From Stereocaulon alpinum (lineage: Eukaryota > Ascomycota > Lecanoromycetes > Lecanorales > Stereocaulaceae): a DNA stretch of 64,000 nucleotides. This document shows, piece after piece, positions 1 to 11,135 of this stretch (position 1 is its first letter; each line of letters begins with the position of its first letter). Below the pieces are notes generated by a model. That model had not been told where the DNA came from. It saw nothing but the letters and a program-made list of their open reading frames with translations, and did not search any database. The DNA is taken from the NCBI GenBank assembly GCA_018257865.1, contig JAEUBA010000067.1:62001-126000 (forward strand), in the 5' to 3' direction. A program made the position numbers and the translations under genes.

Positions 1-153
1 ATTATCGTTAACGAGCCCAGCTGCTGACTTCTTCTTCCGCCGTCGGGGTGCTAGGTGTGCGTTTATTTCGGCGAAGGACCGTGGTATAATGTTGGCTTCG
101 ACTAGGAGGTCGGAGAGGAAGGCGAGGCTAAGGATTGTGTGCTGTATTCTCAT
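1..153 (-). CDS. Partial secreted protein, N-terminal fragment
   Basis: An open frame on the minus strand starts with ATG at 153 and runs off the left edge of the window without a stop (51 codons seen). The first 20 residues look like a signal peptide: a short polar start (MRIQ), a hydrophobic stretch rich in Leu, Ala and Phe, and a possible cleavage site near VEA. It is followed by a basic patch with RRRKKK-like character. The family cannot be recognised from 51 residues. The start is chosen because it is the first ATG of the frame and gives the signal-like N terminus. A chance open frame is possible, so confidence is moderate. Confidence 0.4.
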   Translation of the reverse strand, partial: MRIQHTILSLAFLSDLLVEANIIPRSFAEINAHLAPRRRKKKSAAGLVNDN

Positions 154-1469
154 GACTGTATTGTGGGTATATGTATCGGAAGTTGAAAATAAGAAAGGTG
201 AGTGCAGAAGACGATATCAGGTAACCATCCCCGAGTATGACATTGGAGGCGCTCGAATCTGTCGAGAGAGAGGGGCCTATTGGGTGGGAGAGTCAAGGAT
301 CCGAGGGAGCTGACGCGGAAGGATTCGTGACACGCCTGCCGCAAAGTACTCGTAAGTGCAATGGTAGGAAGGACGGAGGAGGTCATGAAGATCGAATAGC
401 AAGTGAGAAGGGCAAGAAGAGGAGAATGGGAGCAATTGCCCTCCTGAAGGGACATGTCGCGTGCTTCCTTGGCAGCTCTGCTGATAGCCTGATACCAAGC
501 CGTTCGGGTTTTAGGTCTTCTTGATTACCAGGTTTACGTAGTCTTGGCCATTTACGCCTAGCCGCGACAAAAACATGGCGAAAACGTATGCCATTGCTTT
601 CACGACAGTACGAGTTTACAACCGTTGTACAAAAAAACTAAATTCATGGTTGCTCTGCTATTGCGGCCATTTGGCAGGAAGGTCCAATCCCTCGATTTCC
701 ACTCTGCTGCAAAGTTACGCCAAGCGATCTTAGCATGGTCTTGGAAAAACAAGCAACATACCCTCATACCGTAAAATGGGGATCCGGCTCGGTGTCAAAC
801 GAAATACGTAGCCCGTGCAGCGCCAAGGAAAATCACAAAAGTGAGATTCTTCCAACCGCTATAATTCCTTGATAAGGAAATTGGTCACTAGAGCTTTGCT
901 ACATAGATCAATGATGTCAATGATTCTGACGACCTCATGATCAAATAGGAAACTCCATCATTGCTCATCACGGTTTCATGAAGCTGCAAAATCTACCCAC
1001 AACTCAAGTTGATCTATTCGCGCCAAGTCAGGGCCAAGTACCACCCAAGAACTCAGCCAAGCGACCACTTGCAAGCCCATTGAAAGATCAAGTATTCGGA
1101 CCGACTTCCTCTTCTGGTTTGCTATCTTTCAGGCTTCACCGAGAACACGGCAGAGAGGTTTAGCCTGTAGATAGGCTCGCTTATTGAAGAGCCACATACC
1201 TCACTAGTCTTAGCTGCCACGAGTTCTTTCTTTAGAACAACTTAGCGTTATCCGGATCTCAACCGCCGTGTCACGGCTATCTCGGTTGAAAGGTTAAATT
1301 CTATTATCGGCTTCAGCTCTATGCTCCAGTTCCGAACCAAGGTTGCCGCGTCGCAGATCGGTCAATCTGTGTACATCGCCGTGTTTATATTGGCTAATCT
1401 TACACTCTGGCTAAGCCATGATATAGATAGCATGCACAAATATATGTACAATTTCTTCACCAAGAACGT
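154..1469. other. Intergenic, no gene recognised
   Basis: About 1.3 kb between the edge fragment and the first complete gene. The open frames here are short and overlap one another with no recognisable protein motif. No tRNA-like structure or repeat was seen. It presumably contains the promoter of the edge gene and the 3' region of the next one. Confidence 0.5.
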
Positions 1470-2120
1470 CTATGATGTTTGAACACCACCCGCCATTGAT
1501 GCCGCTGCGCTGGCCGCTGCTGAATCCTCTATAGTGCTCGTCGTCGCATTTGCCGTTGTTGCTTGCCCCTCCATAAGCATCACCATCACCTTTCCAACAT
1601 AGATCTGCCTGTAGTATACCCCAACCGTCAACTCACTAAACCTCTCAAAGGTGCTCATCCACTCCGCCAAGCCCCTTAGTGCCCAGGCCGCAATATCATT
1701 TGTGAATCTGCCAGAAGGCACGCCCAAGTCTTGTAGTGCAAATTTCACAGTACCAAATTGGAACGCCAGCTTCCCGTCTTTGATGGGTGCATCAGCATCG
1801 GTTGCGGCGAGTTCATCTTGTGCTTCAATGACGCACATCAGCATGTATCGCTCTGGAATTGCTCTTTGCGCTGCGGTGCTGAAAATCTTCAGTTGGACTG
1901 GCGTTCTGGGGACTGGATAGGCACCAAGATTTCCCGTATCACTGAAAGTCTGTTAGCTCGGGGCTGTCGTGCGAGAACCCGAAGGTGGGGGTTCAGCTCA
2001 CCTGCTTGACGCCATGCTGTTATTGGATGAGGAAATGGAGTTTGAAGACTGTACTGCCGCTGCTGCACTAGATGCAATGAGCTGGAGCGACACCAGAGCG
2101 AAGACTATACTGGGAAACAT
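1470..2120 (-). CDS. Small secreted hypothetical protein
   Basis: Two exons: 2120-2002 and 1941-1470, with a 60-nt GT-AG intron at 2001-1942 (GTGAGC donor, CTTTCAG acceptor). Joining them gives 196 residues in one frame. The N terminus is a clear signal peptide (MFPSIVFALVSLQLIASSAAA) followed by a Ser/Asn-rich linker. The rest is a compact Ala-rich, probably helical domain at about residues 50-175, then a low-complexity Ala/Ser/Thr tail. No catalytic motif or Cys pattern is visible. I do not recognise the family. It is predicted to be extracellular or wall-associated. The start is well supported because the next ATG would lose the signal peptide. Confidence 0.65.
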
Positions 2121-3035
2121 TGTATGCAATGGCTAGCTGCGATCAATGCGAAATGAGCATATCCACATCGATCAATGTCAGTAAAGAACTCCCAAAGAGA
2201 CTCTATATATATTGTCCATCTGGCGTAGACGTCTTCGACAAATCGGATGTAATGCTTTGCTTCACCATCGTTTTGCCGACTCCTGGTGGCTATAAGCGAT
2301 GATTGGTAGGATTGAGACATGTTTGGCTCTAAGACTCGCGAATTGAGGTAAAGGAGATCATAGCGTCGGAGCGTATGCGAGCGCAAAAGTGGCAGAATAA
2401 TGTCAATAGAGAAAGTAGGATGTCCGTGCAATGCGAAATACATGCGAGCCCTTGATGGACATCACAGAGAGCTGGACGACGGGTCTTCCGAAGCCGCAAG
2501 TAAAGAAGCAAGTAACGTAGTGGTCAGGTTTCGGGAAAATGTCTGGCCATGCTGGCTGGATCTCAGACTTGCCTTGAGTGGACAGTATGCAGAGCGGTTC
2601 CGAGCTGCCTACCAACACAGGGTGCCCTTGGTTTGAAACGTCACACCCCCATTGAACTCAGAAGAATTTCGTCTTTGGCAGCCGCGAAACGGAATGGCAG
2701 AAACCTAGAGAGATAAAGAGACGGGGAGCTCGGTCCTATGGTCCTAGCAGAATGACCTCGAATGTGCGAGGTTAGGAGGCTGCACCTAGTCGTGAAGCTA
2801 GCGCGTTTGTCAATCGCAAATGGGCGTCATCAAAAACCAGCCGAGGACCAAATGTCAACGCCCTGGATAACCAGGCAGAACGATGCTGCCACCATTCATT
2901 ATCACAGCTATTTCTCATCACTGATTGAAGTCTGCGTACAATTGTTCAGATCCTGCATACGGCCTAACCTTGGAGTAATTGAAAATGCTGCCTCGCTGAA
3001 CCCCCGCTGCCCCTTCCCTTCGGCCTTCTACCAGA
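2121..3035. other. Intergenic, divergent promoter region
   Basis: The stretch lies between the start of the secreted protein (minus) and the start of the ACBP gene (plus), so it must hold both promoters. Open frames here are short and unconvincing. No repeat or RNA gene was recognised. Confidence 0.5.
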
Positions 3036-4114
3036 ATGGCCGATTCAGTGGGCAAGTACCCTCAACTTCAAGCTCTTGCTCACTATCCTACTAGCTAACC
3101 CATCTGGCCCGTAGATCGAGTCTTCGTCCACGCCCTTAACACTGTAAAACGCATTCCCCGAACCGGGTCCGCGCGCCCCCCACCAGCAGATCGCCTCAAG
3201 CTCTACGGCCTCTACAAACAAAGCACAGAAGGAGATATCGAGAGCCTATCACAAAGACCAACGGGCAGCGACCCAGACTCCGTGGCTGAGAGGGAGAAAT
3301 GGTAAATCAATCACCCTTGATCTCTCCATTAATTGGCCGGTGCTAACGGTCATCATTTAGGGACGCATGGCACGCCCACAACTCCCTCTCCCGGACAGAA
3401 GCCAAACGCCAATACATCTCCACCCTAATCGAAACAATGCACAAATACGCCACCACAACACCCGAAGCGCGAGAACTAGTCTCCGAACTCGAATTCGTCT
3501 GGGACCAAATAAAGTCCAACTCCGTCTCCTCATCCGCATCGTCGCCCGCGCAATTGGCGCAGGGCCAGGGCATCGGAGCAAGTTACAGAAGTACAGATGC
3601 AAGTCAAAGAGTCGGCGGCGAAGACGTCACTAGTGGGGGCCTCAGGGTTCTACGGCCAGTCAGCGACGGCGACGAAGAAGACGACGACGACATCGAAGAC
3701 GGCGAAGACTTTGAAGAAGCACACCACACGCCCCTCGACGAAGACTCCGGAGCAATCCTCACATCCCGCCGCCAACCTGCAGATCTCGACGTGCGGAACC
3801 GCAAGTGGAGAAAACGAATCGAATACACGCTCATCAAACTTACTACTGAAATCGCTGCGTTGAGAGAACAGGTGGAGGCGAAGAGGGTAGGGGAGGGGAA
3901 GAGGAGGAATGGGGTGTGGGCTTGGATAACGTGGCTTGTGTGGGTTGCGTTGAGGCATTTGGTGGTTGATTTGGCGGTGCTTGGGTTTTTGGTTGTTTGG
4001 GCGAGGAGGAAGGGGGATCGGAGGTTGGAGCAGGGGTTGGTTTTGTTGGGGGGGTATGTTAGGGAGAAGATACGGAGGGTGCGGGTAACGGGTTCGGGGA
4101 GGATACCAGGGTAG
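3036..4114 (+). CDS. Acyl-CoA-binding domain membrane protein, Atg37-like
   Basis: Three exons: 3036-3051, 3115-3301 and 3361-4114, giving 318 residues. The first 110 or so residues form an acyl-CoA-binding domain: the start MADSVDRVFVHALNTVKRIP, the LKLYGLYKQS helix and the EKWDAWHAH segment are typical. A long acidic, disordered middle follows, then a predicted coiled coil and a C-terminal hydrophobic segment at about residues 250-283 that should anchor the protein. This order (ACB domain, linker, single C-terminal TM) matches the Atg37/ACBD5 group, which sits on peroxisomes and links acyl-CoA binding to pexophagy. The role is inferred from architecture. The first intron (3052-3114) begins GC, with donor G|GCAAGT, and only this junction gives the conserved N terminus. 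The second intron is GT-AG. Confidence 0.85.
3052..3114 (+). other. GC-AG intron in the ACBP gene
   Basis: This 63-nt intron starts GCAAGT, the usual form of the rare GC donor, and has a CTAAC branch-like motif about 20 nt before the GTAG acceptor. No GT donor in the short first exon restores the conserved VDRVFVHAL frame. Confidence 0.75.
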
Positions 4115-4362
4115 GTGATTTCAGAGGGAAATTGTACGCGTGCATAGGTGGGCCAATATTGGACAAGGTGTTGGCTTATGGGTCAAATTGGGGATGGATT
4201 TGGATAAAGCCAGGTAGATCCTCAGCTCGCCCGATCGAGACGGGTATCACCGCATGATGAGATGAAAGATCTAACTATCGGTACTACATACTGATACATT
4301 CAAACGCTCAGATACCATCGCTATGCAAAGTCATTTTCCCATTATCAACCCTTCATCAAACC

Positions 4363-5370
4363 CTACGCAGACCCTCCACTCCCCTCCCCCCTCTGCTTCC
4401 TCATCCTCTCCTCCGCCGCCTTCGCCATCGCCTCCCTTCTATTCACCGTCTGCGCCGGTCCTCTCGAACTCGTCCCCGATCCACTCCCACCAAGCACGAA
4501 TTCCCCGCCAGACCATCCACCACCATCCACATGCCCCCCACTCCCCTCCCTATCCTCCGGGTCGTAAAAGACTTCATTGCTGACCGCCCTCCCGCCGCTC
4601 TTCCAATCCGCAGCCCGAACCTCCTTCTCAATATCCCTACACAAGTCCCAGAAATTCCGATCGTGTGGACCATGCACATTATGCGCTAGCTCATGGCAAA
4701 GCGTATCCCTTATGATCTTGTAATCCCTATACCCATCATACGCATCCGTTCGTAATCTCAACTCGATGACTTCGCCTTTATTGCGGTTCAAGCCGAGAGT
4801 CTTTGATTCGTGCGTCGTGTGTTCGGCAGGATTCATCTCCGTAAGCACGCCAACGCTGAATTTATGTTTTCGCATGGAGGCTTTGATGCCTGGATCGTCG
4901 CGTAGTCGTTCTAGGAAGTTGTGGGAGCGTGAGGGGTTGGGGAGGTAGGGGAGTGGGAGGATTGTGTGGAATGTATATGTTGCTTCTTCTTGCACTTTCT
5001 TCCAGTCTCTGTGGCGGGATGGTTGGACGGGCTTGAGGGGTGGGGTTGGAGAGTTGAGAGATTGGGGGTGGGAGGTGGAGGAGAGGGCTGATAGTTCGGT
5101 GGGTGTGGGGGCGAGGAGGACTATTTTTTTGGTTTGGAGAGTGCTGAGGAGAGGGGGGGTGGCGAATAGAGGCTTGAGGATACCGAGTTTGGGGGTTATC
5201 ATGAATGTTTGGTTTGGGGTGGGGATGGAGAGGGTGCTGGCAATGAGGATGGAGAGGTCGGCGAGGGTGGAGGTCGAAGGGAGGGTGAGGGTGTGGGGGG
5301 TGCCATGGTGGGTGAACGTTATGTCGATGGTCGCGTCAGAGGCAGTAGAGGGAGCCAAGGGCTCTGCCAT
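4363..5370 (-). CDS. Ubiquitin-like plus WLM-domain metalloprotease
   Basis: A single exon of 335 residues. Residues about 14-88 resemble a ubiquitin-like fold (beta start IDITFTHHG, then LADLSILIAS, then KKIVLLAP). Residues about 120-265 form a WLM domain with the zinc-protease motif HELAH at 226-230 and a further His near 236. The C-terminal third is Gly/Ser-rich with a basic helical tail (MAKAAEERMRKQR). WLM proteases include Wss1/SPRTN-related enzymes that cleave DNA-protein crosslinks and SUMO/ubiquitin conjugates. The UBL-WLM order is like the fission-yeast UBL-metalloprotease protein, not budding-yeast Wss1, which lacks the UBL. The gene is convergent with the ACBP gene, 248 nt apart. 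The exact substrate is unknown. Confidence 0.85.
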   Translation of the reverse strand: MAEPLAPSTASDATIDITFTHHGTPHTLTLPSTSTLADLSILIASTLSIPTPNQTFMITPKLGILKPLFATPPLLSTLQTKKIVLLAPTPTELSALSSTSHPQSLNSPTPPLKPVQPSRHRDWKKVQEEATYTFHTILPLPYLPNPSRSHNFLERLRDDPGIKASMRKHKFSVGVLTEMNPAEHTTHESKTLGLNRNKGEVIELRLRTDAYDGYRDYKIIRDTLCHELAHNVHGPHDRNFWDLCRDIEKEVRAADWKSGGRAVSNEVFYDPEDREGSGGHVDGGGWSGGEFVLGGSGSGTSSRGPAQTVNRREAMAKAAEERMRKQRGEGSGGSA

Positions 5371-6194
5371 GTTGGCTTTGAGATTATGTGGAGCTCGGTA
5401 GGAATAGGAGAGCTTTACTGTGTACGTTGAGAGCAGTTACGACAGAAAGTGCAGAGACAAGCGCTCGCTGGCATAAGAAGGTAGATTTGTCAACGGCGGC
5501 GAGTATTCACCCGAAGATCTACCGGGCGCCACCTGCACGCCAAAACCCAAAACCCAAAGAGAGTTCGTGAGATTCTGGGCGGGGTGCTGCTAAGCGAGCC
5601 CCTAAGGCGTGATCACTACCAGGTACAGCGATTAGGGCAACAGGGGATCTTTTCGAGCATGTCCGGGCCCCACGCTACGGAGTATTGTGAGCTTTCATAC
5701 GTCCTTGAGGTGACCTTTACCTCCTTGTACTAATTCTACTGTTATCGTGCACCTTCCTCTGCTTCTTATCAGATCGAATCAACGCCCAAACTTCGATTGT
5801 ACTACCACCCTGATTGAGCGCTGGCCGTCGAGTCTATGGACGCTTGGGGATTGGTCAAGATATTAGCCAGGAGCTCTTACAGTTCCAGGTTCAGTACGGG
5901 CGCTACCGAAAGGCTGCATAAGCCTATCAATTCGGTCTACCCCTTCATGGCTGGGACATGGTTGGGTCATCAACCCACACTCGCTGAGCGGGGTTTGAGC
6001 GCCAGCATAGAGATAAGAAGCATCTTGAAAAGAACAACCTCCCTATCTGCCAAACTTCACTTGGGCACTGAATAGACTCGGCCCCCCACGAAACTTACCC
6101 AGTGATTGCTATGTTTGCAAAACTTATGTGGTTATAGAGCCTTATATACTGCCTTTCACCGTTGTTGTTGGCGCAGGCTTCCGTACCCCAGGCT
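5371..6194. other. Intergenic, upstream of the UBL-WLM gene
   Basis: It contains the promoter of the metalloprotease gene. Short open frames around 5836-6075 have no recognisable domain. Nothing else was seen. Confidence 0.45.
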
Positions 6195-6821
6195 ATGGCC
6201 TTACCCTCACTTTATTTGTCGCGCTCGGAATCCTCTTCCTTTATCGCTCCGACATTTTCACCAACTAGACTCTTTGAGTTCCGTCGTGGTAAGAAGGATC
6301 GCTGTCGTGCTCTCAGACGAAACAATTTATCTGAGCTGCTTAAGGCTGGCTTGGATCCCCACGGCTGTTTGTGGGGAGACATTAAAACATGCCTCATGTT
6401 AGCTGCTGAAAGAGGTAACCTTGCCGTTGTAGAGATCTTTTCTGAGTGGTTTCCTGGCATTATGGTGCTGCATTTTGCAGCCAGCCTCTACGATTGCACT
6501 ATCGTAGAATATACTCTTAACACCAACCAAGTGACCAACATCAACGCTATTGATGATCGAGGACGGACGGCACTCTCCGTAACTGTGCTCTGTCAAGGTA
6601 CTCCGAATATACTCGCACTGCTCTCAAAGAATGCCGATACTACTATCAAAAACAAGGCGAGTGGTGAATCTTCGTTTCATCTCGCTGCTCGCTATGGTTA
6701 TGCGACAAATGTCAGGATGCAAGTCTTTCCAACGATAATGGTTGGAAACTTGAGTTTATAGCTCTGAGCTATGGTCACTATGTTGTGGCAAGGGTGTTGG
6801 CAGATCACGCCATGAAGCAAG
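6195..6821 (+). pseudogene. Ankyrin-repeat gene relic
   Basis: From ATG 6195 the frame shows four or five degenerate ankyrin repeats: LLKAGLDPHG..., TCLMLAAERGNLAVVEIF, LHFAASLYDCTIVEYTL, NAIDDRGRTALSVTVL and SSFHLAARYGYATNV. The frame ends at 6761, but from about 6713 the next repeat continues in another frame (NDNGWKLEFIALSYGHYV, then VARVLADHAMKQ) up to 6821. This needs a frameshift near 6705-6718. Repeat consensus positions are also lost, for example TPLMLAAE has become TCLMLAAE. I read it as a decayed fragment of a larger fungal ankyrin protein. A short intron hidden at the shift cannot be fully excluded. Confidence 0.5.
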
Positions 6822-7189
6822 GTATATCTTAAGGTTGTCCATAACTGGATATTATATATGCTTTCTGGTTGATGATGGGAAACCGCTAAGTCAGTTGCTT
6901 TAAAGATCAGAACTACTTTTGACCTAGACACTCTTGGGCGTTGATGGTAGTAGACCGGACGACGGGCTTGTTAGATTGGTAGGGGATGTGGGGAGATTGT
7001 TCAGAGGTAGTTTCTCATTTGTGAATTTCTTAGGTCAGTTGCATAGTAGTGGGTACTGTATCGTCAATGTTCGCATTCCTTCCATTATAGCATTTGATGC
7101 CATGATCTACTTAGAAATAGCCAATCTAAAGCCATATACACATCTTATGGCAAGCATCCACACGGGCATCTCTCATGATATACAGACCC
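6822..7189. other. Intergenic, no gene recognised
   Basis: The stretch separates the ankyrin relic from the 3' end of RPC2. I see nothing in it beyond short open frames. Confidence 0.45.
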
Positions 7190-10100
7190 TCACTCTACCA
7201 ACCCCTCTCCCCTCCCCCTCCCCTCCACCTCCTCCCCAACAGGAAACTCATCCTCCAACCCCACCCTAGCAACAACATTCATACTCAACAGCTCCTGAAT
7301 CAACAACTTCGCCGCATACGGAATCGTCATCTTAGTCATGCCCTCGCTCTTCTTACACGTCTGGCAATACCCACTATACCCCATCATGCCACACGTGCCA
7401 CAAATATCCACTACATGTGCATCGCTGCTCAGCATCAATCTCTCGAGCAGAAGTTGGCTGGCGCCATACGCGATTAGGCAATCGCGCTCCATCTCGCCGA
7501 GGCGGAGACCGCCGTCGCGGGAACGACCTTCCATGGGTTGACGCGTGAGGGTGGCGCGGGGACCGCGGGCACGAGAGTGCATTTTATCCATGACCATGTG
7601 TTTTAGTTTTTGGTAGTAGATAGGGCCGAAGAAGACATAAGCTGGTAGACTCTCGCCCGTAATACCGCTCGTGACGAAATCCTTTCCGCCGTAGCTGAAG
7701 CCGTGTTTGATGAGTATATCGCCCATATCCTCTACTTTGCTGCCGCCGAAAGCTGTTCCGTATTGGAGGTCACCGACCATGACGCCTGCTTTTCCGGAAA
7801 CGAGTTCGAGCATTTTCCCGACGGTCATGCGGGAGGGGAAACCGTGTGGGTTCATTATCATGTCGGGGACTATTCCTTCGTCTGTGAAGGGCATGTCGAC
7901 TTGGTCTGCTATCAGGCCTACGACGCCTTTTTGGCCGTGGCGGGAGGAGAATTTGTCGCCGACTTCGGGGCGGCGGGTTTGGCGTGTTAGGACTTTTATT
8001 ACTTTGTGTTCTGTTTCCATTACTGAGACCATTACTTTGTCGATGTAGCTTGGGTCGGGGAGGCGGTATGTCATTGGTGTATCTTTATATTCGCCGACGC
8101 CCCAGTCGGAGCCGATGCCGTTGCCTACGCTTGGGTTGAGAGGCGTTTGTTTCATGATGTAGACTTCGCCGGACTGGACTCTTTCGCCAACGGAAGCAAG
8201 GCCGTGCTCATCTAGTAGTGCGTGCTTCTTGATCACGTCGCCATTTTGATCTCGTAGGGGGTCGCCGACACGCTCTTCGAGGCCGTTGGCCCATTTGCGG
8301 AGGATAGTGCTGTATTTACGGAAGACTTGGCAACGGCCGAAGCCGCGGTCTATGCTCGCTTTGTTGAGGACGAGGGCGTCTTCGATGTCGTAGCCTGAGT
8401 ATGACATTACTGCCACGATGGCGTTTTGGCCAGCTGGTAGCTTGTCGTACTTTATCAGCTCGATGGCGCGGGTTTTGACGAGGGGTTTTTGTGGGTAGAC
8501 CATTAGGTAGAGAATACTGTCTATGCGGGTGTATTGATTGCTGGAGATGGCGCCGATAGCTTGTTTACCCATGGCGCATTGGTAGGTGTTTCTGGGGGAT
8601 TGATTGTGGTGAGGGTAAGGGATTAGGCCTGCGACGGCGCCGAGGATGGTGAAGGGTTCGATCTCGAGATGGGTTGTGTTTGAGGAGATGTCAGCTTCAT
8701 ACATGGCAATGTTCGAGTCATCTTCTTCGTTGACATCGAGATATTCGACTAGGCCTCGGGAGAGGAAGTCGTCGAAGCCGATTTTGCCCTTGCGAAGAGC
8801 TTGTAGGGAGCGTATGGTCACTTTTGATTTGACTTTCTCGACGATGATCAGAGGACGACATATTCTGCCTTCGTCCGTTGCAATGTGTACTGAATTGTGG
8901 TGTCCGTTGAAGGAGATGCTGACGAACTCTGAGATACGACCTGACCGACGCAACCTTCGAAAGCTATTTATGAATTGTCTAGGCTGATGAGTGAGCGCGC
9001 AAGGTGTACCATTGATGAAAATAATGTAGGCTCCGGCAACGTATAAGTCTTTACCATTGACTGTACAAAGATCCTGTGCTCCTAAGATGAACACCAGCTT
9101 CTTCACAGGAGCTGCTTCGTCGTCAGTGGTGATGTGCGTCATCAATGCCAGATTCTTAACGAGGCCGCAGGCTTCTCCCTCGGGTGTGTCTGATGGACAC
9201 AACATTCCAAACTGCGATGGTTGTAACGCTCGAGGACCGGAGATTTTTCTTGTTTTCTCAAACTGACTTGAGATCCTTGTCATCATTCCCAAGGCACTAA
9301 TAAAGCTCAACCGACTCAGTACATGTGTTACCCCAGCTCGCTTCATCTTGAATCTTCTCAAGTCCCAATTCCCAGTAGCGACTGATCGCTGAATCCCGGT
9401 AGTGATGTGATTGGATTGCAGGTTGAGGTATCTCAAACAGTCAAATTCCTCGGTCCTCGCTGGCTTCTTGAGTACTTTATCGACCGCGGCTTTGATGTCA
9501 TGATTGTATTTTTTGAAAAGGTCCTCAAATAGCAATGACAACAGTTGTCCCGCCAGTTCTAGTCGCTTGTTACCATAGTAGTCTCGATCATCTACCAATC
9601 TACTATCATGATAAGCCATTATGGTTCGCCTGGCCATGTGTGCCACATAAAGTGCTTTAGGGCGAAAGTTCAGGCCACGCACAGGGACGTGGTTTATAAT
9701 GACATTCGACAACGCTTCCATTGCTTCTTGTACATATTTCCGTCGATAGTCATGATATGTTGGCTTCGATTTCATTTGAATTCTCACTCCAATATATTCC
9801 AAGGCTTCGTGTTGGGTAGTAATGCCAAGTTTTGCGCATTCCTCAAAGTTGACTTGGAAGGTATCTTGATATGCGGAGTCGTGACCTGCAACAAGAAGTA
9901 AGATCTCATGATCTGAATGTATGCCCAGAGCCTTGAGAACAAGCACTATGGGAAGGTCTTCGTTAAGGAAGTTGTGTTTGAGATAGATTCGATCTCCTCG
10001 CATGATGACATAAGTCTTTGATTTACGCTCGTGCGTGGAGCTACCCCAATTAGCTCGTCTTTTGGGAGTGGTTGCGGCTCATACATACCATGTTACAGAA

Positions 10101-11135
10101 GCCTGGACTATGCCGTGCTTGGTGCCCTTCTCAACGATTACTCTGTTCTTGCTAATCTGCTCTTGTACCAAGATAACTTTTTCTGTCCCATTGACCACAA
10201 AATATCCCCCAGGATCTAGTGGACACTCTCCGAGGCTTGCCATCTCTTCATCACTCTTGTTGGAGAGGATGCATCTTGAGCTTCGAAGCATGACTGGGAT
10301 TCGCCCAATGACCATGCCTTTCCTTCGAACCTCTCGCACACCACGCCAATAGGCTACATCGACCAGTATCGGTGCAGCATAGCTGGTGTCTCTTAGTCGG
10401 CATTCGTTCGGAGTTACAGTAGACTTCCACTGGTGGCGAGCCATGTCTGCTTGATCCTCATCGCTGCGGGTCGGCCATCCAACCCTAATGTCAGTGTACC
10501 TGATGTAAAACCTAGGATCTATATCGCTGAGTATGGTCTGGTTGGCTTTGATAATTCGTTTTAAGTCAACGTCGATAAAGAAGTTATATGAGTCGATATG
10601 CTGCTTGACAAGGCCTTTGACCTTTAAAAAAGCGGGAAGAAGATTCCATTTGTCCTAGCATAATCAGCGTGCTGCTGAATGACCTGGTAGCAACTGGAGC
10701 CTAGGTGATATTGCAAAGTGTGGCCAAGCCTGGCCACACAACATCGGCTCTCAAATTGAGGAGCTTGGATCCTGTAACTTGAAACCTATGCCGACAACAC
10801 TTTGCCATAAGGAAATGCCAATAATAATATTCTCTTTCATGGTATGTTCACCACAATAAAGTGTGGAGGAAAGTATCGAAATATGACTCACTTTTGCAGT
10901 ATCTATAGGATCTGTCAGAGATTTTCCGGAGTAGAATGGTTGAAGTAACGCATCGAAAGCCTTCAAACCATAAGCATTGGGTCTGAATATTTGAGGCAAA
11001 CAATCCTACATCTCCTTGAGCCGGCTGCTTCGCCGCTGGCTGCTTTTGCGCTGGTGGTTCATCATGTACTACAGCCTTCTTGGGCTGTGGGGGCTTCCTA
11101 ACCCTCTTGGCCGGTGGCTGCGTATTGGAAGTCAT
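7190..11135 (-). CDS. RET1: RNA polymerase III second-largest subunit (RPC2/Ret1)
   Basis: Four exons: 11135-11010, 10960-10892, 10654-10089 and 10040-7190, giving 1203 residues. RPC2 is the beta-like subunit forming one side of the Pol III active centre, which transcribes tRNA and 5S rRNA in the nucleus. Visible features are FYSGKSLTDPIDTAKDKWNL at the N terminus, the VNGTEKVI and THERKSKTYVI blocks, CPSDTPEGEACGLVKNLAL, the hybrid-binding domain with YSGYDIEDALVLNKASIDRG, GDKFSSRHGQKG, the SRARGP(R)ATLTRQP clamp element, and a C-terminal zinc ribbon CGTCG...CQTC. These blocks and the length identify Pol III rather than Pol II. Introns are 48-49 nt except one of 237 nt. The first intron (11009-10961) is the least certain; it was chosen because it alone keeps frame into AFDALLQPF. 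Confidence 0.9.

Noticed and set aside
3604..3958. Open frames antisense to the acidic part of the ACBP gene
   Set aside because: They mirror the Asp/Glu repeat region as Ser/Val-rich shadows; the plus frame has clear family motifs.
7190..11135. RPC2 as the Pol II subunit Rpb2
   Set aside because: The N-terminal THERKSKTYVI block and the overall motif set match RPC2/Ret1 better than Rpb2.
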